From positions 1-61,105 of the forward strand of contig JARGPD010000007.1 in NCBI GenBank assembly GCA_029212845.1: a stretch of DNA of 61,105 nucleotides. The letters run 5' to 3'. The notes beneath the pieces were generated by a model. The model had not been told where the DNA came from, did no database searches, and was given only the letters and a program-made list of their open reading frames with translations. Position numbers and translations under genes: made by a program. Within the stretch, counting starts at the first letter, position 1, and the number at the start of each line of letters is the position of its first letter. Shown piece by piece: positions 1 through 8,001 of this stretch. Source of the stretch: Planctomycetota bacterium (GTDB lineage: Bacteria; Planctomycetota; UBA1135; GCA-002686595).

Positions 1-92
<92 letters not shown>

Positions 93-112
93 GCCCGCTT
101 CCACGAGCGGGC
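93..112. terminator. Short hairpin downstream of scpB
   Basis: A perfect 7-bp inverted repeat, GCCCGCT and AGCGGGC, surrounds a 6-base loop. It lies beyond the scpB stop on the minus strand but is separated from it by the two 166-bp repeat copies, and no U tract follows. It may be a weak terminator or only part of the low-complexity edge. Confidence 0.25.
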
Positions 113-117
113 AGCGA

Positions 118-453
118 GGAGCCGCGATCAGGGACCCGAGCGAAAGCCGACCGCAGGTCACAAGCATGGCCGCTCGACTGCCAGCACCGGACCATCGCAA
201 GGCGCCAACAGAGCGACCTCGAGAGCACGCCGCAGGCGCTTGCCCAGCGGCAACAGAGCGCTACTTCAACTCGGCGTCGCGGGGGAGCCGCGATCAGGGA
301 CCCGAGCGAAAGCCGACCGCAGGTCACAAGCATGGCCGCTCGACTGCCAGCACCGGACCATCGCAAGGCGCCAACAGAGCGACCTCGAGAGCACGCCGCA
401 GGCGCTTGCCCAGCGGCAACAGAGCGCTACTTCAACTCGGCGTCGCGGGGGAG
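118..453. repeat. Two-copy 166-bp tandem repeat
   Basis: Bases 118-287 recur at 284-453 with a period of exactly 166 and no mismatch that I can find. The unit carries the last codons of scpB (its stop starts at 427), so the copy at 261-287 repeats the scpB 3' end without the rest of the gene. The remaining unit sequence has no convincing gene. Perfect identity means either a very recent duplication or an assembly echo at the contig edge. Only two copies are present, and there are no alternating spacers, so this is not a CRISPR array. Confidence 0.85.
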
Positions 454-1407
454 GTCCTTGAGCTTGGCGAGGCCGAAGCGGTCGAGGAACTCCTTGGTCG
501 TCGCGTAGAGCAGGGGCGAGCCGGGCTGGTCGGCGCGGCCGGCGACCTTGACGAGCCCGCGGTCGATCAGCTGGCGCAGCATCGGGCCGGCTTGGACGCC
601 GCGGATGGCCTCGACCTCGGCCTTGGTGGTCGGCTGGCGGTAGGCGACGATCGAGAGGGTCTCGAGGGCGGCCGGGGTGACCTGCTCGGCCTTGCGCGCC
701 TTGGCCAGGCGGGCGACGACCTCGGCGACCTCGGGGGCGCTGAAGAGCCGGTAGCCGCCGGCGATCGCCTTGAGGACGAGCGGCAGGCCGCTGGCCTCGA
801 CCAGCTGCTCGACCGCGGTCAAGCCCTCGCGCACGTGGGCCGTGGGCGACTCGGTCAGGTCCTTGAGGCGACCGAGCGAGAGGGGGTCGGGAGACGCGAA
901 GAGCAGCGCGAAGAGCGCCTGGCCGAGGGCGGCTCGGGCCTCGTCGGTGAGCGGCGGCAGCTCCTCCTCGACCTCGGCGGCTTCGCCATCTGCGGCCTCG
1001 AGGGATCCCGCGTTGGAGGCCTGCTGGCCCTCGCTGCCGTCCGGGGACGCGGCCTCGGGCCGATCCTGCCCATGCGCCTGCGGTTCGTCGCTCGACTCGT
1101 CTCCAGAGCCACCTTCGGCCTCGGTGGGGTCGAGCACAGCTCCAGGCGCTTCGGGCGCGTCGAGCCCCTCACCCGGGGCCGCGGGAGCCCCCTGCGGCAG
1201 CTCGGCCGTCTCGGCGCGCTCACCGGGCTCGCCCGCGGCAGGGACCGGGTCGGAATCCCCGGTCTTGCGGGAGGATTCGGACGCCGGGGCGGCGGTGGCC
1301 TCGGGGCTGGTCACGGGGACCTCGGGCGCCTCGGCGCTGGCTTCGGGGATGCTCATGTCACCGCCAAGCATCGCGATGGGCGGGGGCCGGGTCAAGCGCG
1401 GAGGCAC
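427..1407 (-). CDS. scpB: Segregation and condensation protein ScpB
   Basis: ScpB forms the SMC-ScpA-ScpB condensin that compacts and segregates chromosomes. The recognisable part is the C-terminal 165 residues: two winged-helix domains, including the family segments LSIVAYRQPTTKAEVE, IRGV and LIDRGLVKVAGRAD. The first 150 or so residues are a low-complexity, acidic, Ala/Pro/Glu-rich extension that most ScpB proteins lack, so 326 residues is long for the family. The start is uncertain. A GTG at 1407 gives 326 residues, whereas the ATG at 1356 (residue 18) gives 309 and is at least as plausible. No scpA is visible. The last eight codons lie inside the 166-bp tandem repeat. The gene begins 36 bases after pstB2 on the same strand and may be read with it. 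Confidence 0.85.
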   Translation of the reverse strand: MPPRLTRPPPIAMLGGDMSIPEASAEAPEVPVTSPEATAAPASESSRKTGDSDPVPAAGEPGERAETAELPQGAPAAPGEGLDAPEAPGAVLDPTEAEGGSGDESSDEPQAHGQDRPEAASPDGSEGQQASNAGSLEAADGEAAEVEEELPPLTDEARAALGQALFALLFASPDPLSLGRLKDLTESPTAHVREGLTAVEQLVEASGLPLVLKAIAGGYRLFSAPEVAEVVARLAKARKAEQVTPAALETLSIVAYRQPTTKAEVEAIRGVQAGPMLRQLIDRGLVKVAGRADQPGSPLLYATTKEFLDRFGLAKLKDLPRDAELK

Positions 1408-1443
1408 CCGATGGGCTCCGAAGTCGCCGCCCCCCCCACCGAA

Positions 1444-2215
<772 letters not shown>

Positions 2216-2223
<8 letters not shown>

Positions 2224-2998
2224 AGCGACCCTCCAGGTAGTCGGTGGTGCGCGAGTCCTTGACCTCGCCGGTGAAGAGCGCCTCGGTCTCGCCGACCTCG
2301 ACGAGCTCGCCGCCGAGGAAGAAGGCCGTCCGGTCCGCGAGGCGTCGGGCCTGGCGCACGAGGTTGCTGACGAGCACGATGGTGAGCTCCTGCTTGAGGT
2401 CCTTGAGCACGTCCTCGATGCGCATCGTCGTCACGGGGTCGACGGCGATCGAGAACTCGTCGAGCAGCAGCAGCTCGGGGTCCTGGGACAGGGCACGCGC
2501 GATCGTCAGGCGCTGCTGCTGCCCGCCGGACAGCAGGCTGCCGAGGCTATCGAGCCGATCCTTGACCTCGTCGAACAGGGCCGCGCGAGTCAGGCACTGC
2601 TCGACGATCGTGTCCAGCTCGGCGCGGCTCTTGATGCCCCGCAGGCGCGGCGACAGGGCCACGTTGTCGTAGATCGAGAGGGGCAGGCCGACCGGCAGGG
2701 GGAAGACCACGCCGATCCGCGAGCGCAGGGCATAGACGTCGCGCCAGTCGCGCACGTCGGTGCCGTCGAAGCGCACGACGCCGTCCACGGTCATGCCGGT
2801 CGTCATCTCGTTCATGCGGTTCAGCGCCCGCAGGAACGACGTCTTGCCGCTGTTGGCAGGACCGATGATGCCGAAGATCTCGTTCTCGAAGACCTTGAAG
2901 CTGGCCGAGTCGAGGGCGACGGTGTCGCCGTATCGAATCGTCAGGTCCTCGATCGCGAGCTTCTCCACCCGCTCGGTGGTTGGGTTGGCCGTTACCAC
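2216..2998 (-). CDS. pstB: Phosphate ABC transporter ATPase, degenerate catalytic loops (PstB1)
   Basis: Second PstB paralogue, 260 residues. It keeps a perfect signature LSGGQQQR (156-163), the Walker A lysine (GPANSGKT, 46-53) and the Walker B Asp-Glu (LLLLDE, 176-181). It has lost the Q-loop glutamine, which is P100 in VVFPLP, and the switch histidine, which is N212 in LVSNLV. The D-loop is also unusual (IAVD instead of SALD). These losses mirror those of PstB2, which keeps Q and H but has lost the signature. Paired, the two subunits would form one canonical ATP site (PstB2 loops plus PstB1 signature) and one degenerate site. The gene overlaps the end of pstA by 7 bases and the start of pstB2 by 8, so the products should be made in similar amounts. 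Confidence 0.93.
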
Positions 2999-3870
2999 TT
3001 CTTCTTGCCTCGCAGGTAGGTCCGGAAGGCGATCGACACGGAGTTGAGCACCATCACGATCAGGATCAAGGTCAGGGCCACGCCATAGGGCAGGCCCTCG
3101 GGCACGTGGGGCACCTGGGTCGAGATGACGTACAGGTGCAGGGACATCGCCATCGTCTGGTCGAAGACGCTGCTCGGCAGGAAGGGCAGGAAGAAGGCCG
3201 CGCCGGTGAACATGATCGGGGCGGTCTCACCGACCGTCCGCGAGACCTCGAGGATCACGCCGGTCAGGATCCCGCTGATCGAGTTCGGGAGCACGATGCG
3301 CCAGATCGTCTGCCAGCGCGTGGCGCCCATGCTCCAGCAGGCCTCGCGGAAGGACTGCGGCACCGCCTGGAGCGACTCGCGGGTCGAGACGATCACCACC
3401 GGGAGGGTCATCACCGCCATCGTCAGGCTTGCGGCCAGGATGCTGGTGCCGAAGTTGAAGAACAGGACGAAGGCGCCGACGCCGAAGAGCGCGTGCACGA
3501 TCGAGGGCACGCCAGCGAGGTTGATGATCGCCAGGTTGATCAGGCGCGTCAGCCAGTTGTCCTTGGCGTACTCGCTCAGGTAGATCGCCGCAGCGACGCC
3601 GAGCGGCACCGACGCGATCAAGGCGACGGCTACCAACCACAGGGTGCCGACGAGGGCCGGGAAGATGCCCCCCTCGGTCATGCCGTTGGTGGGGTCCTCG
3701 GTGAAGAAGGCCCAGGTCAGGGTGCCCTCGCTCTTCACGATGAGCGTGCCGATGATGATCACCACCGGCAGGATCAGGGTCGCCGTGATCAGCCCGAAGA
3801 GCAGCTTGAAGAGCCGCTCGTTGCGCTGGTTCCTGACGTTCAGGTCGGTCGTCGAGAAGGAGGAGCTCAT
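2992..3870 (-). CDS. pstA: Phosphate ABC transporter permease PstA
   Basis: Inner-membrane permease of the Pst complex, 292 residues. About six hydrophobic segments are visible, the first at residues 23-45, and the cytoplasmic coupling loop reads EACWSMGATRWQ, the EAA motif that docks on the ATPases. The start is the ATG at 3870 because it overlaps the pstC stop as ATGA. An open frame continues upstream but there it only shadows pstC. The end overlaps the start of pstB1 by 7 bases. Length and motif fit PstA; the permease shows no sign of duplication, so the asymmetry of the complex is in PstC/PstA plus the two different ATPases. Confidence 0.93.
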   Translation of the reverse strand: MSSSFSTTDLNVRNQRNERLFKLLFGLITATLILPVVIIIGTLIVKSEGTLTWAFFTEDPTNGMTEGGIFPALVGTLWLVAVALIASVPLGVAAAIYLSEYAKDNWLTRLINLAIINLAGVPSIVHALFGVGAFVLFFNFGTSILAASLTMAVMTLPVVIVSTRESLQAVPQSFREACWSMGATRWQTIWRIVLPNSISGILTGVILEVSRTVGETAPIMFTGAAFFLPFLPSSVFDQTMAMSLHLYVISTQVPHVPEGLPYGVALTLILIVMVLNSVSIAFRTYLRGKKKW

Positions 3871-4796
3871 TTGCGCTTGCCCTTCAGCTTGAAGCCACCG
3901 CGCACGAAGACGTCTGCGGCCATGTTGATCACGAAGGTCACGAGGAACAGCATGATGCCGATCGAGAACAGCACCTGGTAATGGGGCGAGCCCTGGGCCG
4001 TCTCGCCCAGCTCCGCCGCGATGGTCGCCGTCATGGCGCGCACCGAGTCGAAGGGACTCGTCGGGATGTTGACCGAGTGACCGGTCGCCATGAGCACGGC
4101 CATCGTCTCGCCGAAGCCGCGACCGACGCCCAGCAAGATCGCCGCGACGAGGCCGTTCTTGGCCGAGGGCAGGACGACCTTGAAGATCACCTGCCAGCGC
4201 GTCGCGCCGAGCGCCTCGGCTGCCTCGCGGTAGCCATCGGGCACGGCCTTGAGAGCGTCCTCGGCGATGGTCGTCATGATCGGAGCGGCCATCAGACCGA
4301 GGATCACGCCGGCGTTGAGCACGCTCAAGCCCACCGGCACGTCGAACACGTCGATGATCAGCGGGTTCATGATCGAGAGGCCGATGAAGCCCCAGACCAC
4401 CGAAGGGATCGCGGCGAGCAGCTCGACGAGGACCTTGAGGACCTCGCGTGTTCGACCCGTCGCGAATTCGCCGATGTAGATCGCCGCGCCCAAGGAGAAG
4501 GGCACCGCGATCAGCATGGCGAGGCCCGTCACGCTGGCCGTACCGGCCATCAACGCCAGGATGCCGTACTCGGGCTCGTCGGAGGTCGGCCTCCACGCGG
4601 GCGAGGTGAAGAACTCCACCAGGTCCAGGTCCTTGAGGAGGAAGCCGAGTCCCTCCTGGGCCACGAAGATGAAGATCGCCAGGATCAGGACGATCGCCGA
4701 CACGCCGCCGATCAGGACGAGGCCTTGGGCGACCTTGTCCTGCCACCAGGCTGCGCTCCGACGCTGGACGTCGGGCAGGGCTCCACGGTCCGCCAT
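3867..4796 (-). CDS. pstC: Phosphate ABC transporter permease PstC
   Basis: Partner permease of PstA, 309 residues. An N-terminal membrane segment lies at about residues 24-46, followed by a periplasmic loop and five further hydrophobic segments. The coupling loop EAAEALGATRWQ lies at 191-202. The gene begins 2 bases after phoU and ends in an ATGA overlap with pstA, so it belongs to the same transcript. Nothing unusual is visible in the protein. Confidence 0.94.
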   Translation of the reverse strand: MADRGALPDVQRRSAAWWQDKVAQGLVLIGGVSAIVLILAIFIFVAQEGLGFLLKDLDLVEFFTSPAWRPTSDEPEYGILALMAGTASVTGLAMLIAVPFSLGAAIYIGEFATGRTREVLKVLVELLAAIPSVVWGFIGLSIMNPLIIDVFDVPVGLSVLNAGVILGLMAAPIMTTIAEDALKAVPDGYREAAEALGATRWQVIFKVVLPSAKNGLVAAILLGVGRGFGETMAVLMATGHSVNIPTSPFDSVRAMTATIAAELGETAQGSPHYQVLFSIGIMLFLVTFVINMAADVFVRGGFKLKGKRK

Positions 4797-4798
4797 GC

Positions 4799-5866
4799 CT
4801 ACGTCTCGTCCTCTTCGTCGCCGCGGAGGATGTGCATCAGGTCAGCCATGCGCTCGACCAGCTGCCCATAGACCGTCTCGGGCTCATCTCGGTCATCGAG
4901 CTGCCAGCTCAAGAGCGTCGTGTGGAACGGCACCTTGGTGACGTGCTCGCGCACTCCCCCCGCGAGGTCGATGATCAGGTCGTACTCGCGCAGCTCGCGG
5001 CGTCGGCCACCGAACTGGCGCGGCTCCTCGTTGACGAGGTCGAGGCCGACCGTCTGCCCGAACTCGATGAACTTGGGGTCGAGGGCCTCGACCGCATCCC
5101 AGCCAGCACTCTCGAAGGTGCCGGCTTCGGGGTAGGCCTTCCTCGCGAAGTGCTCCGCGAGCACGCTAGCGCCGGCGTTGCGGCTGTCCACGAAGAGGAT
5201 GTCGAAGGTCTTCTCGGGCTTGCCCTCTCCGGTGACGGCGAAGACGGTCTGCTGACAGATGTTCTTGGCCTGGTGCAGCACGCGCTCGAGTCGGTTGAAG
5301 ATGGCCATCAACCCGAACAGGTCCTCGACGGGGCGGGTGTGCTCCTCGCCCTCACGGACGAGGTCGAAGAACACCTTGTCGAAGATCGTGCCGTAGCTCG
5401 ACACCGACTGGTGCGTCGCCTTGGCTTCGTCGGCGTCCCCGTCCTGGAAGGCCCGCATGGCGCGCCGCAGGGTCTTGGTGGCGTACTCCCCCATCAGCTC
5501 GATGTCGCGCTGGGTGCTCTCGGGGGCCGGCCCCGAGAGGGACAGGGCCGCACGCGAGATCGTCTCGGCGTAGTCGCCGATCCGCTCGAGCGTCTGGTTG
5601 AGGCGCATCACCGCCGAGATGTAACGCAGGTGCCCCGCGCTCGGCAGGTGCCGGGCGACGAACACGTGGCAGCGGTGGTCGAGCTCCTGGGACAGGCGGT
5701 TCATCGGCAGGTCGCCGAGGATCGTCTCGGTGGCCAGCTCCGTGTCCCGCTTGAGCGCCGCTTCGACGCTGTTCTCGACAGAGGCCGTGACGGCCTTGCC
5801 CATCTTCCGCACTCGCTTCGCGATGCGCTTCAGGTCCTTCTGAAGTCGCTCCTCGTAGACACCCAT
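4799..5866 (-). CDS. phoU: PhoU fused to a catalytically dead LMW-phosphatase domain
   Basis: Residues 1-212 are PhoU, the three-helix-bundle repeat protein that links Pst transport to the phosphate-sensing kinase. Its metal-binding signature appears as ERIGDYA (94-100), and the second copy is degenerate (NRLERVLHQAKNI). Residues 221-345 resemble low-molecular-weight tyrosine phosphatase/ArsC, with the hydrophobic strand, P-loop position and a late LLSWQL segment in the right places. The active-site loop reads FVDSRNAGAS where the family has FVCxGNxCRS. The nucleophilic cysteine is D227 and the phosphate-clamping arginine is A233, so it should not be an enzyme. It could still bind phosphate-like ligands or proteins. 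Total length is 355 against about 220-240 for ordinary PhoU. It lies between pstS and pstC rather than at the operon end. Confidence 0.9.
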   Translation of the reverse strand: MGVYEERLQKDLKRIAKRVRKMGKAVTASVENSVEAALKRDTELATETILGDLPMNRLSQELDHRCHVFVARHLPSAGHLRYISAVMRLNQTLERIGDYAETISRAALSLSGPAPESTQRDIELMGEYATKTLRRAMRAFQDGDADEAKATHQSVSSYGTIFDKVFFDLVREGEEHTRPVEDLFGLMAIFNRLERVLHQAKNICQQTVFAVTGEGKPEKTFDILFVDSRNAGASVLAEHFARKAYPEAGTFESAGWDAVEALDPKFIEFGQTVGLDLVNEEPRQFGGRRRELREYDLIIDLAGGVREHVTKVPFHTTLLSWQLDDRDEPETVYGQLVERMADLMHILRGDEEDET

Positions 5867-5894
5867 GGACGTTACCGATAGAAAAGGGGGGGAT

Positions 5895-5924
5895 GGTCCC
5901 CTGCGCAGGCGAGCGCAGGGGGCC
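5895..5924 (-). terminator. Hairpin between pstS and phoU
   Basis: A 12-bp stem with one G-U pair (left arm GGTCCCCTGCGC) and a 6-base loop lies 15 bases past the pstS stop, followed on the minus strand by a C-run and TTTTC. Its position fits a partial terminator or 3' stabiliser that lets pstS be expressed above the rest of the operon, as is common for solute-binding-protein genes. Confidence 0.6.
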
Positions 5925-5938
5925 GTTCTCGATCCAGG

Positions 5939-6805
5939 TTACTTGGCGGGCGCGTAGCCCTTCTTGGCGATGATCGCCTGGCCTGCATCGCTGAGGATCC
6001 AGTCCATGTAGTCCTTGATGTCACCCACCGGCTCGCCGGCGGTGTACATGAAGAGCGGGCGCGCGATCGGGTAGCTGCCGTCGGACGCGGTCGCGACGGT
6101 CGGCATCACCGGCGTGCCGTCGGCGTTGACGACGGGCACCAACTTGACGTGGTCCGTCTTGTAGGCGAGGCCGCTGTAGCCGATCGCACCCGGGGTCTTC
6201 TCGCAGGTGTCGACGACATCCTTCGAGCCGTGCAGGTCGCGGGAGCCCAGCTTGAACTTGCCCTTCTTGCCCAGCACCGCCTCGCGGAAGTAGGCGTAGG
6301 TGCCGGAGTTGTTCTGGCGGCTGACGCGCACGATCTCGTCGTCGTTCAGGCCGGGGATCGTGATGCCCATGTCGCTCCAGTTGTTGACCGTGCCGTCGTT
6401 GCCGTAGATCGCGGCCAGCTGCTCGATGCTGATCGACTCGATCGGGTTGGACGGGTGCACGAACACGGCGAGGGCATCGAAACCGACGATGTGCTCGATC
6501 GGCACGTGGCCGTTCGCAGTCGCATCATCGATCTCGCTCGGCTTCATGGCACGGCTCGAGTTGGCGATGTCCACGGTGCCGTTGATCATCGCGCTGATGC
6601 CGGTGCCCGAGCCGCCGCCACTGACGACGACCACGGTGTCCGGGTTCACTTCGCGGTACTGCTCGGCCCAGGCCTGGGCGACGTTGACGAGGGTGTCCGA
6701 CCCCTTGTTCTGGATCATGTTGCGACCGCCGCCTTCGGCGCGGCCACAGGACATGGCGAGTAGGGGGAGCAGGAGCGCTGCGGCTGCGGTGGTCAGAATC
6801 TTCAT
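5939..6805 (-). CDS. pstS: Phosphate-binding lipoprotein PstS
   Basis: Periplasmic phosphate-capturing protein of the Pst importer, 288 residues. The ATG at 6805 is chosen because it gives a proper lipoprotein signal: MKIL, a hydrophobic stretch, then lipobox LAMSC with C20 as lipidation site. The frame stays open 16 codons upstream but that adds only a charged leader. Family landmarks are GSDTLVNVAQAWAEQY, the glycine-serine-rich GGGSGTGI loop and NSSRAMKPSE, which contact phosphate, followed by RQNNSGTY and TPGAIGYSG. It is the first gene of the pst operon, with a putative Pho box about 90 bases upstream. Confidence 0.94.
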   Translation of the reverse strand: MKILTTAAAALLLPLLAMSCGRAEGGGRNMIQNKGSDTLVNVAQAWAEQYREVNPDTVVVVSGGGSGTGISAMINGTVDIANSSRAMKPSEIDDATANGHVPIEHIVGFDALAVFVHPSNPIESISIEQLAAIYGNDGTVNNWSDMGITIPGLNDDEIVRVSRQNNSGTYAYFREAVLGKKGKFKLGSRDLHGSKDVVDTCEKTPGAIGYSGLAYKTDHVKLVPVVNADGTPVMPTVATASDGSYPIARPLFMYTAGEPVGDIKDYMDWILSDAGQAIIAKKGYAPAK

Positions 6806-6892
6806 CGGGAGTTCTCTTGGTCGTCTTTGGTCTCGGGGACTCAGTGCGACCACGATCGGGGCCGCTCAACGCCGGAGATGGTGCCCGCCCAT

Positions 6893-6910
6893 TGTGAAGA
6901 TCCCGTGAAG
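6893..6910 (-). promoter_or_regulatory. Putative Pho box upstream of pstS
   Basis: On the minus strand two 7-base direct repeats, CTTCACG and CTTCACA, are separated by GGAT, giving an 11-base period. That is the architecture of response-regulator PHO boxes (7-mer, 4-base spacer, 7-mer), and the TTCAC core resembles the actinobacterial version more than the enterobacterial CTGTCAT. It lies about 88 bases upstream of the pstS start. I see no clear -10/-35 pair beside it. Confidence 0.45.
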
Positions 6911-6995
6911 GGCGTGCACCAATTGATCGCCGGGCCCACACGACTCTCACCTCTCCCCCTCACACAGCTTCGCTAGGGAGTGCCAGCCCGCGCGG

Positions 6996-7985
6996 CTATT
7001 GCGCCAGGCGGGGCTCCCCGGTCAGGTCCAGCAGTGGCCCGAGGTCGATCAGATAGCGCCGCCCCATGGCCGCACGCCACTGCCAGTACTCGGGGTCCTG
7101 GATCGGGGTCAAGGCCAGGTCTGCCTCCACAGCCGGGCCCACCACGCTCCAGGGACCCACCACGGGACTCGGACGCCCGTCGATGCGCAGCAGCAGCCAC
7201 CCGTCCTTCTGCTCCACCGGTCCGGCCAAGGAGCCGACCTCGGTGTGGAACGCCAGCCGCGCCAGGGGGGCCATCTCGTTGCGCAGGATCGGCGGCAGGC
7301 GCCCCCCGTCCTCATAGGAGGGGTCCGTCGAGTGCTCCCGCGCCAGGTCGGCGAAGGACTCGCCGGCGTCCAGCCTGGCCCGCAGAGCGGCCGACTCTTC
7401 CTGGGTCTCGCTCAGGATCACCGACAGCTCGCAGCGCTCCGAGGCCAGGGTGAAGGCCCGCATGGCGCGCTCGGCCAGCAGCTCCTCCACCACCTCGTCC
7501 CGCAGCACCTGGAAGTAGCGCGTCGGGTCCAAGCCCAGGTTCTCCATCAGCCAGCGGTCCAGCTCGGTGCCTTCGAGACCGATGCCGGCCTCGAGGGCGC
7601 TGACGGCCTCGGTCATCGAGGCGTCCACCGTGCCCGGGTCCAGGAGGATGCCGAGGCGCTCGCTCTCGGCCAGGGCCAGGCGTGCGGAGACCAGCCGGTC
7701 GACGGTGTCGAAGACCAGGCGGCTCTCGCGGTGCATGAGCCGCGTCAGCAGCGCGGCCGTGCTGATCGGCTCGCCGGCGACGACGGCTACGTCGACCGAA
7801 GCCTCGTCGGGCGTCGCGCCGAGCGAGCCCAGGTCGACGCCGACGTCCAGCCCCGGCGCCGGCCGGGGTGGCTTCGGCTGATCCCGGTCGGTGGGACCGC
7901 CGTCGGGTCCGACGGTCGCCACCTGGCAGGCGGCGAAGAGGAGCATCGACGCCAGCGGCGCGAACAACGAGGGGGAGGGCTTCAA
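6996..7985 (-). CDS. Parvulin-like lipoprotein, PrsA/SurA type
   Basis: Secreted lipoprotein of 329 residues with signal MKPSPSLFAPLASMLLFAAC (lipid cysteine C20). Residues about 185-275 follow the parvulin pattern of extracytoplasmic chaperones: LDAGESFADLAREHSTDPS, a glycine before LPPILRNEM, and a final strand KDGWLLLRIDG. The first strand, which usually begins with a catalytic histidine (HIL), reads SVIL, so isomerase activity is doubtful and a chaperone role is more likely. The start is a TTG at 7985, supported by the signal peptide that follows. It is the last gene of the pseudopilus operon, 16 bases after its neighbour, and may help fold the secreted components. Confidence 0.75.
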   Translation of the reverse strand: MKPSPSLFAPLASMLLFAACQVATVGPDGGPTDRDQPKPPRPAPGLDVGVDLGSLGATPDEASVDVAVVAGEPISTAALLTRLMHRESRLVFDTVDRLVSARLALAESERLGILLDPGTVDASMTEAVSALEAGIGLEGTELDRWLMENLGLDPTRYFQVLRDEVVEELLAERAMRAFTLASERCELSVILSETQEESAALRARLDAGESFADLAREHSTDPSYEDGGRLPPILRNEMAPLARLAFHTEVGSLAGPVEQKDGWLLLRIDGRPSPVVGPWSVVGPAVEADLALTPIQDPEYWQWRAAMGRRYLIDLGPLLDLTGEPRLAQ

Positions 7986-8001
7986 GTCGGATGCGGCTAG
8001 G

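Noticed and set aside
118-453. The tandem repeat as a CRISPR array
   Set aside because: Only two copies, unit of 166 bp, no alternating unique spacers, no cas genes.
4799-5866. The PhoU C-terminal domain as an active arsenate reductase or tyrosine phosphatase
   Set aside because: The nucleophilic cysteine and the phosphate-binding arginine are Asp and Ala.
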